From NCBI GenBank assembly GCA_964527565.1, contig CAZGOY010000071.1, forward strand, positions 1 through 9,769: a stretch of DNA of 9,769 nucleotides, read 5' to 3'. Of the stretch, positions 1 to 7,050 are shown piece by piece. The position numbers were made by a program, and so were the translations under genes. A model generated the notes under the pieces. That model saw nothing but the letters and a program-made list of their open reading frames with translations. It had not been told where the DNA came from and made no database searches. Each line of letters opens with the position of its first letter. Within the stretch, counting starts at the first letter, position 1. This stretch comes from JAGXQV01 sp964527565. Lineage in GTDB: Bacteria; Pseudomonadota; Gammaproteobacteria; Burkholderiales; Sulfuricellaceae.

Positions 1-1030
1 TCAACTCTTCGCAGCAATGCTGGAAATAGTGCCACATCATGTCTTCGGCGAAATGATCGTGTCCCGCAGGCACCGGCGTGTGCGTGGTAAAGACCGTGTT
101 CACCGCCACCGCTTCCAGCGCGCTGGCAAAATCCAGCCCCGCCGCCGTGACCAGATTGCGGATGCGCTCCAGAATCAGAAACGCCGCATGGCCTTCGTTG
201 ATGTGCCACACCGTCGGCTTCAGCCCCAGCGCCGCCAGGGCGCGCACGCCGCCGACACCGAGGATGATCTCCTGGGTGATGCGCGTGTTGCGGTCGCCGC
301 CGTAGAGCTGATGGGCGATATCGCGGTCTTCCGGCGAATTTTCCTCGATGTCGGTATCGAGCAGACACAGCGACACATGGCCGACCCGTGCCTGCCACAC
401 CTTGATTTTCACTGCCCGCCCAGGAAACTCGACGCTGACGTGGATTTCCCTGCCATCGGCGTCCAGCGCCGGGGTCACCGGCAAATCATCGAAATCGGAA
501 TCGCTATGCGTGGCGATCTGGTTGCCCTCGCCATCGATCATCTGTGAGAAATAACCCTGGCGATACAGCAGGCCGACGCCGACGAAAGGCAAGCGCATGT
601 CGCTGGCCGCCTTGCAATGGTCGCCGGCCAATATCCCGAGACCGCCGGAATAGATCGGAAAGCTCTCATGAAAGCCGAATTCGGCGCAGAAATAGGCTAC
701 CAGATCGTCCGCCCCGAACTGCTCGTGCAGACCGCCACGCCGCATCGGCTCGTTGTGGTAGGTATCGTAGGCCGACAACACGCGGTTGTAGGTGGCAAGA
801 AACACCTGGTCGTCGCTGGCATCGGCCAGGCGCTGCTCATCGACACGGCGCAGGAACACCTTGGGATTGTGGCTGACCGCATCCCACAGACCGGGATGCA
901 AGCGTGCAAATAAGGTGCGCGTGGGCTTGTCCCAGCTATACCACAGATTGTTCGCCAGCTCGTCGAGACGCATCAGCTTGCGCGGAATCTGCGGGTTGAC
1001 CTCAATCGTAAAAGTGCTGCCTTGCATCAT
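1..1030 (-). CDS. glgP: Alpha-glucan (glycogen) phosphorylase, N-terminal part, cut by window edge
   Basis: Cytoplasmic enzyme that removes glucose-1-phosphate from the non-reducing ends of glycogen or maltodextrin by phosphorolysis, using pyridoxal phosphate. About 343 codons are visible and open to the left edge, so the PLP-lysine region lies outside. The first ~100 residues (MMQGSTFTIEVNPQIP, then LANNLWYSWDKPTRTLFARL) match the extra N-terminal domain (DUF3417) of the short alpha-glucan phosphorylase branch. Further motifs are CAEFGFHESFPIYSGGLGIL, GDHCKAASDM, WHINEGHAAFLILERI and TTHTPVPAGHDHF, all typical of the family. Two adjacent ATGs (1030 and 1027) are possible starts. A GGAAAGGG stretch lies 6-13 bases upstream of the first. 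The gene follows orn on the same strand but is separated from it by a REP-like pair, so it may have its own promoter. No frameshift seen in the visible part. Confidence 0.95.
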   Translation of the reverse strand, partial: MMQGSTFTIEVNPQIPRKLMRLDELANNLWYSWDKPTRTLFARLHPGLWDAVSHNPKVFLRRVDEQRLADASDDQVFLATYNRVLSAYDTYHNEPMRRGGLHEQFGADDLVAYFCAEFGFHESFPIYSGGLGILAGDHCKAASDMRLPFVGVGLLYRQGYFSQMIDGEGNQIATHSDSDFDDLPVTPALDADGREIHVSVEFPGRAVKIKVWQARVGHVSLCLLDTDIEENSPEDRDIAHQLYGGDRNTRITQEIILGVGGVRALAALGLKPTVWHINEGHAAFLILERIRNLVTAAGLDFASALEAVAVNTVFTTHTPVPAGHDHFAEDMMWHYFQHCCEEL

Positions 1031-1196
1031 TTTCCAGCCCTTTCCTATCCCGGATTTTTCATGAATGCCCACAACTTCCGTAGGAGGGGCCTTGGCCCCG
1101 AGATTTTGACTTTTTCGTTGCAGAACGGAAAAGCTCGGGGCCAAGGCCCCTCCTACCGGCTGGGCTGTGTTCTTTATGAAACATGCGTGCTATGGC
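1031..1196. other. Intergenic region between orn and glgP
   Basis: No coding potential is apparent. The space is dominated by the inverted REP-like pair at 1080-1156. Only about 49 bp remain between that pair and the glgP start. A weak minus-strand promoter might lie there (TTGTGG followed 18 bp later by GGATAG), but it is too poor to call. No separate intrinsic terminator is visible after orn; the REP hairpin could serve that purpose. Confidence 0.5.
1080..1156. repeat. Inverted REP-like palindrome pair (REPIN/BIME-like)
   Basis: Two 23-bp arms (1080-1102 and 1134-1156) are perfect reverse complements, separated by 31 bp. Each arm begins, read outward to inward, with GTAGGAG and holds its own small hairpin, GGGGCC-TT-GGCCCC. 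A GTAG-type head followed by a short GC palindrome is the hallmark of REP elements mobilised by RAYT (TnpA-REP) transposases, and inverted doublets of these are known as REPINs or BIMEs. The T run at 1104-1107 and the A run at 1129-1132 can extend the cruciform after one mismatch. The pair sits between two co-directional genes, the usual location. It may act as an mRNA 3'-end stabiliser or terminator for orn. No RAYT gene is in the window. Confidence 0.85.
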
Positions 1197-1742
1197 TTAT
1201 TCCTGGAGAAAATTAGCACGGTAATGTTTCAGCTCTTCTATGGATTCGTAAATATCCGCCAGCGCCTCGTGGCGGTTGGCCTTTTTGAAGCCGTCGTAAA
1301 CCTTCGGCTTCCAGCGTTTGGCCAGTTCCTTGAGCGTGCTCACGTCGAGGTTGCGGTAATGGAAGTAATCTTCCAGCTTGGGCATGTAATTGGCGAGGAA
1401 GCGGCGGTCCTGGCACACCGAGTTGCCGCACATCGGCGATTTTTTTGCCGACACGTATTGCCCGATGAACGCCAGCATCTGCCTTTCCACCTCTGCCTCG
1501 TCCAGCGCGGAAGCGCGCACCTTGTCGGTGAGGCCGGACTTGCCGTGCGTGGAAGTGTTCCATGCATCCATGCCGGCCAGCATCTCGTCGGACTGGTGTA
1601 CCACCAGCACCGGGCTTTCGGCCAGCACGTTGAGTTGGCTATCCGTGATGACCACGGCGATTTCGATGATGCGGTCGCGCTCGGGGAACAGCCCGGTCAT
1701 TTCCAGGTCGATCCAGATAAGGTTGTTGTTGTCTTGTGCCAT
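1197..1742 (-). CDS. orn: Oligoribonuclease (DEDDh 3'-5' exoribonuclease)
   Basis: 181-aa cytoplasmic enzyme that degrades 2-5-nt RNAs to mononucleotides, including pGpG, the linear product of c-di-GMP breakdown. The length is that of the E. coli enzyme. All five DEDDh residues are present at the expected positions: D12 and E14 in WIDLEMTGL, D112 in CGNSVCQDRRFL, H158 in NRHEAL and D163. Other family hallmarks are WNTSTHGKSGL and LKELAKRWKP. The ATG at 1742 is the natural start. The gene is divergent from the M48 protease across 58 bp. Orn clears pGpG, which links it functionally, though not genetically, to the c-di-GMP-type genes further right. Confidence 0.98.
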   Translation of the reverse strand: MAQDNNNLIWIDLEMTGLFPERDRIIEIAVVITDSQLNVLAESPVLVVHQSDEMLAGMDAWNTSTHGKSGLTDKVRASALDEAEVERQMLAFIGQYVSAKKSPMCGNSVCQDRRFLANYMPKLEDYFHYRNLDVSTLKELAKRWKPKVYDGFKKANRHEALADIYESIEELKHYRANFLQE

Positions 1743-1800
1743 AATGCCCGCTCAATAGTTGAATTCTCTCGAAGTGGCGCATTTTGGCACAAAAACCCCC
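1743..1800. promoter_or_regulatory. Divergent promoter region of orn and the M48 protease gene
   Basis: These 58 bp separate two divergent start codons and must hold at least part of both promoters. On the plus strand TTGAAT at 1759-1764 is a fair -35 box, but the hexamer 17 bp later (TTTTGG) is a poor -10. On the minus strand no convincing pair of boxes was found. Neither start has a strong Shine-Dalgarno. Called from gene layout rather than from clear boxes. Confidence 0.4.
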
Positions 1801-3051
1801 ATGCAACCATTCACCCAAGTCTTTCTCGCCGTCCTCGCCCTGACGCTGTCCCTGCGCCTATGGCTGGCCTGGCGCCACATCCGGCATGTTCAGGCGCGGC
1901 GCGAAGCCGTACCGGCGGAATTCGCCGCGCAAATCCCCCTGGAAGCGCACCGCAAGGCCGCCGATTACAGCACGGCCAAAACCCGCCTCGGCATGCTGCA
2001 TACCTTGCTGGAGAGCGCGCTGCTACTGACATTTACCCTGGGCGGCGGGCTGGAAGCACTCAACACCCTCAGCTCCACTCTGCCGGGTGGCGCATTGTGG
2101 CAAGGCACCTTCCTGATCCTTGCGGTCTTCCTCCTCATCGGCGCCGCTGAATTGCCGCTGAGCATCTGGCATACCTTTGTCATCGACCAGCGCTTCGGTT
2201 TCAACAAAACCACCCCGGCGCTGTTCCTCGCCGACCTGGCGAAACAGGCAGCACTCGGCGCCGCGCTGGGCATCCCGCTACTGCTCGGCGTGCTGTGGCT
2301 GATGGAAAGAATGGGCGAAAACTGGTGGCTTTACGTGTGGTTGGCGTGGATGGCCTTCAACCTGCTGATGCTGGCGGTTTATCCCAACTTCATCGCGCCG
2401 CTGTTCAACAAGTTCACCCCGCTGGAAGACGCCACCCTGAAGACCCGCGTCGAAAGCCTGCTGAGCGCCTGCGGCTTCGCCGCGCAAGGCCTGTTCGTGA
2501 TGGACGGCTCGCGCCGCACCACGCACGGCAACGCCTACTTTACCGGCTTCGGCAAGGCACGCCGCATCGTGTTCTTCGACACCCTGCTGGCGCGCCTCTC
2601 GCACGATGAAATCATCGCCGTGCTGGCGCATGAACTCGGCCACTTCAAGCACCGCCACATCATCCAGCGCATCGTTATGATCTTCGCCATGAGCCTGGCC
2701 GGCCTGTGGCTGCTCGGCTGGCTGATGGGGCAGGCGTGGTTCTTCAGCGACCTCGGCGTCGCCACCCCCGGCACTGCCGCCGCCCTGTTGCTGTTCCTGC
2801 TGGTCAGCCCGGTATTCACCTTTCCCTTGCAGCCGCTCTTGAGCCTTCACTCGCGCCGCCACGAATTCGAGGCTGACCGCTACGCCGCCCGCCACGCAGA
2901 TGCCAACGATCTCACGCGCGCCCTGGTCAAGCTGTACAGCGACAACGCCGCCACCCTCACCCCCGACCCCCTGCACTCGGCGTTCTACGATTCCCATCCG
3001 CCCGCCGCAATACGCATCGCGCAGTTGCGCGGGTTTGCCGACCGCGCTTAA
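1801..3051 (+). CDS. M48 family membrane metallopeptidase (Ste24/CAAX prenyl protease 1 type)
   Basis: 416-aa inner-membrane zinc protease. The zinc site is HELGH (H277, E278, H281), with the third ligand E355 in the HEFEADRYA motif. About seven hydrophobic segments (near residues 3-22, 69-87, 102-123, 150-171, 175-202, 291-315 and 324-349) give the Ste24-type layout. The N-terminal family motifs are STAKTRLGMLH and DQRFGFNKTTPALFLADL; the C-terminal one is DPLHSAFYDSHPPAAIRIAQL. In bacteria these enzymes are thought to act in membrane-protein quality control, since protein prenylation is absent. Start choice: ATG at 1801. An in-frame TTG at 1759 would add 14 residues that look non-conserved, and neither start has a good ribosome-binding site. 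The gene converges on the receptor gene, with only 4 bp between the stop codons. Confidence 0.93.
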   Translation: MQPFTQVFLAVLALTLSLRLWLAWRHIRHVQARREAVPAEFAAQIPLEAHRKAADYSTAKTRLGMLHTLLESALLLTFTLGGGLEALNTLSSTLPGGALWQGTFLILAVFLLIGAAELPLSIWHTFVIDQRFGFNKTTPALFLADLAKQAALGAALGIPLLLGVLWLMERMGENWWLYVWLAWMAFNLLMLAVYPNFIAPLFNKFTPLEDATLKTRVESLLSACGFAAQGLFVMDGSRRTTHGNAYFTGFGKARRIVFFDTLLARLSHDEIIAVLAHELGHFKHRHIIQRIVMIFAMSLAGLWLLGWLMGQAWFFSDLGVATPGTAAALLLFLLVSPVFTFPLQPLLSLHSRRHEFEADRYAARHADANDLTRALVKLYSDNAATLTPDPLHSAFYDSHPPAAIRIAQLRGFADRA

Positions 3052-3055
3052 GCCG

Positions 3056-5008
3056 TCAACCGATTTCGAACTCCGCTGCGGTTTTCTCCAGGCTGGCCGC
3101 CAATTCCGCCAGCTTCGCGGAAACCAGCCACAGCGCATGCATGGCTTCACGGTTTTCTACCAGAAACATGGCAACCTTGCCCATTTCGTGCTGCGCATCC
3201 TCGCTGGCGAAGGACTGTATCCGGGTTTCGGTGGCAAGCTCCCGCGCCATTTCGGCAAGCTGGCCGCCGATGGCCTGCACCTTGTCCTTGGCGGAACCTT
3301 GCGCCATTTCCCACGGCTTTTCCTGCTCGATCTTGCTCCCCAGCGCCGCCAGAGACGTCTCGACCTTGCGAATTTCGTCAACGATAGCGGCGACCTCCGC
3401 AACGGCGCCCCCGTCGTCTTTTGCCGATGCCTGCAAGCGCTCCAGGGCGGAGGCCGCCATTTCAAGCTGTTCACGGAAAAGAAACACCGCATCCGCGATG
3501 ATCATCGTGCCGAGCAACAACTCCGAGAATTCCCGGCCCGCAGCCTGCGCCATCAACACCGACTGCTCGGCGGAATGAAAGACTTCTTCCGCCTGTAGCG
3601 AAAGCCGTTTCATCCCCTGGGCCGATTCGGCCAAACGGTCGGTGACCTGATAGACGCGCTGGTGCTCCTCGTCAATGCTATCGCTGATCCGCTGCACGGT
3701 ACTGTTCAGCATCCCGCATTCCGCGCTGACCCGGCTCACGCCATTGGCAATTTCATCGCTCATCACCAGCAACTGCGCCTGAGTCATGGCAAGCGCAGCG
3801 TTGAAACGACCGATTTCCCCTCCTCCGCCGATGTCTGCCGCCCCGCTCAGGTCGCCGCGGGCAATTCGGGCCAGATTGGCAATTCCCTTATCCAGCGGGG
3901 AAACGATTCCCCGGAAAAACAGAAAGCCACAGGCTGCCAGAACCGCCAACGCCAGCGCCATGACCACAACAACGGCGCGCTGGTTCTGCGCATGGCGCTG
4001 CAAGGCCAGCGCATGGCTGTCTTCAGCGTCACGGCGCAGTTGTCGCATCAACGCATCCGCCAACGTATTGGCTTCTTCGTACAAACGGTTGGTATGCACC
4101 CCCAGCAAACGATTGGCTTCCCGGAAATTCCCGCTGTCGAGCGCCAGGATGGCCGGTTCCAAGCCATCCTGCACATAGCGCAAACGCACCGCCCAGTAGC
4201 GATCCGCCAGCCCGGAGGTTTCCGCGCTCATCCCATATGCGCGGAAAGACACCCATAAACGTTCGATTTCATTTCGGCTTTGAAAAATGGCGCCAATATG
4301 GCGCGAGATGGGGTGATCGTGCGTGGCGGAAAGCGGATTCGCAGGATCATGCAGCAGGCTGAGCATGATCTGGGCACGATTGTCCGCCATCAGAAATTTG
4401 ATGCGCGCCAGCGTATCACCCACCCGAACCTTGTTTTCATAGAGCGTTTGCAGATCGCTTTCGGCCTGGCGCATGATGCCCACCCCGGCCAGCACCCCCG
4501 CCAGCAGCATCGCCGCAACATAAACGATGCCGAGCATGACGCCACGGCGGATGGACAGCAGTTTGCTCATCCTGATGCGCCGGGGACACAGGACGGACTT
4601 CCCGGCATGGATTTCCCGGTAGTGCTTTTCCGCCGCCGCAATATCCTCGCAGCGGGCGCGCCGTCGTACCGACTGGTAGCCGGTTGGCTTTCCGTCCGCC
4701 ATGATCGGCATGACCAAGCTTTCCACCCAGTAGTGGTCACCGTTTTTGGTGCGGTTTTTTACGATCCCGCGCCACGGCTGCCCATTTTTCAGAGTCGCCC
4801 ACATATCCTCGAAGACCTGCGGCGGCACGTCGGGATGGCGCACGAGGTTATGGCTTTTCCCCACCAGTTCTTCCACCCGATAGCCGCTCAACTCGGCGAA
4901 CGTGCTGTTGGCGTAGGTAATGACCCCCCGTAAATCCGTTTTGGACACCAGCACCTCGCCGGGCGGTACCTGCCTTTCCTTCCCGGTGACGGGATCATTC
5001 CTTATCAT
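3056..5008 (-). CDS. Aer-like PAS-4HB-HAMP membrane receptor with atypical coiled-coil output domain
   Basis: 650-aa inner-membrane sensor. Residues ~15-120 are a PAS domain very close to E. coli Aer, with N34, R57, H58, D60 and W79 at matching numbers (VRHPDVPPQVFEDMW, WRGIVKNRTKNGDHYWVES). FAD binding and redox or oxygen sensing are therefore likely. TM1 spans ~155-178, a ~165-residue helical periplasmic domain (4HB-like) follows, TM2 spans ~345-366, and a HAMP ~367-415 contains PLDKGIANLARIARGDL. The remaining ~235 residues are helical coiled coil. They contain no recognisable MCP tip of the [23 protein letters not shown] kind, and the C-terminus (AAEFEIG) has no CheR-binding pentapeptide. 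The ORF is intact, so this does not look like a simple frameshift. AAGGA lies 7 bp upstream of the ATG. Last gene of the minus operon, 22 bp after the HD-GYP gene. Classical chemoreceptor function is doubtful. Confidence 0.88.
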   Translation of the reverse strand: MIRNDPVTGKERQVPPGEVLVSKTDLRGVITYANSTFAELSGYRVEELVGKSHNLVRHPDVPPQVFEDMWATLKNGQPWRGIVKNRTKNGDHYWVESLVMPIMADGKPTGYQSVRRRARCEDIAAAEKHYREIHAGKSVLCPRRIRMSKLLSIRRGVMLGIVYVAAMLLAGVLAGVGIMRQAESDLQTLYENKVRVGDTLARIKFLMADNRAQIMLSLLHDPANPLSATHDHPISRHIGAIFQSRNEIERLWVSFRAYGMSAETSGLADRYWAVRLRYVQDGLEPAILALDSGNFREANRLLGVHTNRLYEEANTLADALMRQLRRDAEDSHALALQRHAQNQRAVVVVMALALAVLAACGFLFFRGIVSPLDKGIANLARIARGDLSGAADIGGGGEIGRFNAALAMTQAQLLVMSDEIANGVSRVSAECGMLNSTVQRISDSIDEEHQRVYQVTDRLAESAQGMKRLSLQAEEVFHSAEQSVLMAQAAGREFSELLLGTMIIADAVFLFREQLEMAASALERLQASAKDDGGAVAEVAAIVDEIRKVETSLAALGSKIEQEKPWEMAQGSAKDKVQAIGGQLAEMARELATETRIQSFASEDAQHEMGKVAMFLVENREAMHALWLVSAKLAELAASLEKTAAEFEIG

Positions 5009-5030
5009 CTGGATTTCCTTGAAGTTTGCT

Positions 5031-6158
5031 TCATTTTGTCCACAAGCGGCGCATGATCAAGGCCACTGCGCGGCATTCCGAGTGAGCCACCGGCTCTTTA
5101 ACGGCGCATTCGTCGAGACTGGAATCGCGTTCGCGCGGCGACATGAAGGGCATGCCGCTCGCATCGTAAACGCTGCAAACCTGCGGTTGCGTAATTTTTT
5201 CACCGCGCGCCCTGACTACCGCCACCTCACCATTAGCCAGGCGCACAATGGCACCCGGCGGGTACATGCCCAACTCCTTGACGATGGCATCGCAGAGATC
5301 GGCACCAAAATTGTCTTCTTTTCCGATGAAGACTTCCCTCATCGCCTTGAGCGGCACCTTGGCCTCGCGAAACGGGCGGTTTTTTACCATCGCCAGATAG
5401 CTGTCCGCCAGCCCCAGCATGCGCGCCCCCAGAGAAAGGGCATTGCCGGACAGACCCAATGGATACCCCGCACCGTTGAGCCGTTCGTGGTGGTTTTGTA
5501 CCGCAGAAATCCAGGTTTCATCTTTAACGCCCGCGCGCCTCAGCATTTCCACACTTTTCTGCGGATGGCGCCGGATGAACCCGTCTTGCTCCGCGCTCAG
5601 CGGCTCCATCTGTTTTTCCAGGTGAGACACATCCACCAAGGCGATGTCGTAGGTCAGCGCCGCGCACAGCAACGGCATCAGTTGATGGTCTGGGATACCT
5701 ATCCTGCGTCCGAGCAAGGAACACAATACGGCGGAGTGGACATGATGGGAAAGCAGATAGGGGTTATGAAAGTCGAGATGAATTGCGGCAATGGCCGCTT
5801 CCGCATCGCGCGCGCAAGCGGCATGAATTTCGCGCGCCAAGGCATCCAGTTTCCCGGCGCTATCGCCGACAAAGGATACCCCGGAAAGCGCGGTAAACAA
5901 GGTTTTAAGGCGCAAGGTCAGCGAGCCGATTTCGTCGAAAACCGGCACCTTTTCCTGGATTTCGGCTTTAGGCCGGTGCGGGCCGTCCGCCACGGCAGAC
6001 TCCGCATCTGCATACATGCCATTGGCGATGAGCCGCTCAATCTGCTGTTCGAAGGAAATCACGATTCCCTTGCGCAGCAGCAACCGTTCATCCTTGTCGA
6101 ACACCGAGAATGGCAACGGCTCCCCGAGACGAACATCCGCGCGCGAAAGCCGCCTCAT
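5031..6158 (-). CDS. HD-GYP domain protein with degenerate HD dyad (YD-GYP)
   Basis: 375-aa cytoplasmic protein. The N-terminus (LPFSVFDKDERLLLRKGIVISFEQQIERLI) is the short domain often preceding HD-GYP. The HD-GYP domain runs from about 135 to 300. The GYP part is well kept (HHERLNGAGYPLGL, residues 223-236), as are H198 (RRHPQ) and D252 (ADSYLAMVKNRPF). Where active enzymes have an HDIGK-type motif, this protein reads YDIALVD (Y170, D171), so the metal-binding His plus the Gly and Lys of that motif are lost. Active HD-GYPs hydrolyse c-di-GMP to pGpG/GMP; this one may instead bind the nucleotide or other partners, as reported for YN-GYP proteins. A ~75-residue C-terminal tail is unassigned. 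Start ATG 6158 is the first possible start after an in-frame TGA; its Shine-Dalgarno is weak. Lies 38 bp downstream of the receiver gene. Confidence 0.9.
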   Translation of the reverse strand: MRRLSRADVRLGEPLPFSVFDKDERLLLRKGIVISFEQQIERLIANGMYADAESAVADGPHRPKAEIQEKVPVFDEIGSLTLRLKTLFTALSGVSFVGDSAGKLDALAREIHAACARDAEAAIAAIHLDFHNPYLLSHHVHSAVLCSLLGRRIGIPDHQLMPLLCAALTYDIALVDVSHLEKQMEPLSAEQDGFIRRHPQKSVEMLRRAGVKDETWISAVQNHHERLNGAGYPLGLSGNALSLGARMLGLADSYLAMVKNRPFREAKVPLKAMREVFIGKEDNFGADLCDAIVKELGMYPPGAIVRLANGEVAVVRARGEKITQPQVCSVYDASGMPFMSPRERDSSLDECAVKEPVAHSECRAVALIMRRLWTK

Positions 6159-6196
6159 TCCCGCTCACTCATGTGGAATGATCATGCCCTTGATCC

Positions 6197-6751
6197 TTAC
6201 GCTATCGGCTCTGAAACTCCAATGGCAAAGTGGACGATTTCCCTTATTGCCGCCTGGTCGAATGGCTTGATCAAATAACCGTCGATCCCGTGCGTGGAAA
6301 AAAGCGGCGCGATCTCGTCCACCCCATCGCGCGAGGAAACCAGCACGAACGGTTGTTGTGAACACCGGGTACTGGGCTGCATCGGCCGCTTCCAGGAGTC
6401 ACGCGCGGAAAACGGCTCGGAAGGTTGCAAACACTCACTTGAGCGCAACCAGCTTGCCAGCTGCAAGCCATCCATATTGGGCATCTGCCAGTCGCTCAGC
6501 ACAATGTCATAGCTTTTGCCGCGCAACAGGGCCTGCGCCTGGAGGCCGTCATCCGCTTCATCCACCACAGCATGCGGAAACAGCACTTTCAGCATTCCCG
6601 TCAAAAGCAAACGGTGTACCGGCAAATCATCCACCACCAGCACCCTGAAAGCCGGAATATCCGGCGCAGCGGCCAATGCCGCAGCGGCCCCGCCCCGGCG
6701 CGCACCGGTACGCCGCGCCCCCTGCCACAGCCAGTGAATTGCATCCTGCAT
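6197..6751 (-). CDS. Single-domain response regulator (CheY-like receiver)
   Basis: 184-aa cytoplasmic receiver with no DNA-binding or enzymatic output domain. The acidic pair is D41-D42 (VLVVDDLPVHR), the phospho-acceptor is D87 (YDIVLSDWQMPNMDGLQL), the Thr/Ser switch position is S139 (FVLVSSRDG) and the conserved Lys is K162 (YLIKPF). It therefore looks phosphorylatable. Two oddities: a ~35-residue N-terminal extension rich in Ala/Arg/Gly, and an extra hydrophilic loop of ~25-30 residues (about 104-133) between helix 3 and strand 4. Start: the ATG at 6751 has GGAGG 8 bp upstream (6760-6764). A TTG at 6778 would add nine residues but place the Shine-Dalgarno inside the gene. It probably relays phosphate within this operon, perhaps to the downstream YD-GYP protein. 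No histidine kinase is in the window. Confidence 0.93.
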   Translation of the reverse strand: MQDAIHWLWQGARRTGARRGGAAAALAAAPDIPAFRVLVVDDLPVHRLLLTGMLKVLFPHAVVDEADDGLQAQALLRGKSYDIVLSDWQMPNMDGLQLASWLRSSECLQPSEPFSARDSWKRPMQPSTRCSQQPFVLVSSRDGVDEIAPLFSTHGIDGYLIKPFDQAAIREIVHFAIGVSEPIA

Positions 6752-6774
6752 ATTCTTTTCCTCCCCCACCTGAC

Positions 6775-7047
6775 TCAATTGCTGCGCGCTTGGTGCTGGC
6801 TTATCGCGGGTCGCGAAGTCATCGCCGCCGCCGGTTCAATTTCCAGTTCGGACCACTTCTTCCAGGCGCGACAACTGTCGCCCGGCAACGTCCTCCCCCT
6901 CGAACTCTTGACGGCATCACACCCTCCCTTCAACGTATCGAGGGAATAAACACAGTCATCCGCTTGCACAATCCGGGTTCCCGTCCAGTTGTCACAAGTG
7001 CAACAGGTCCTCTCAGCCGCCCTTTCCGTATACAGAGCGATATCCAT
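6775..7047 (-). CDS. Small cysteine-rich protein, unknown function
   Basis: 90-aa hydrophilic protein with no signal peptide or membrane segment. Six cysteines (C15, C16, C18, C32, C43, C59) and tryptophans at W21, W62 and W65 form a CCTCDNW ... DC ... GGC ... CRAWKKW pattern. The spacing suggests a small metal-binding (zinc-ribbon-like) or redox-active fold; I recall similar C-x2-C-x2-W ... C-x2-W-x2-W short proteins in proteobacteria but cannot name a family. The last ~20 residues look disordered. The ATG at 7047 lies 3 bp after the SH3-gene stop, and its Shine-Dalgarno (AAAGGG) is formed by the last codons of that gene, so the two are translationally close. The gene ends 23 bp before the receiver start. 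Position in the operon makes it a likely accessory or redox partner, which is inference. Confidence 0.75.
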   Translation of the reverse strand: MDIALYTERAAERTCCTCDNWTGTRIVQADDCVYSLDTLKGGCDAVKSSRGRTLPGDSCRAWKKWSELEIEPAAAMTSRPAISQHQARSN

Positions 7048-7050
7048 TTT

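Noticed and set aside
1759..1800. TTG start extending the M48 protease by 14 residues
   Set aside because: No Shine-Dalgarno, non-hydrophobic extra residues, and the ATG at 1801 starts directly before the first membrane helix as in family members.
2278..3150. 290-aa minus-strand ORF
   Set aside because: Overlaps the strongly supported M48 protease in antisense; Gly/Gln/Val-rich with no recognisable motif.
4920..6278. 452-aa plus-strand ORF
   Set aside because: Antisense to the HD-GYP gene across its whole length; composition (His, Arg, Gln-rich) is typical of a shadow frame in GC-rich DNA.
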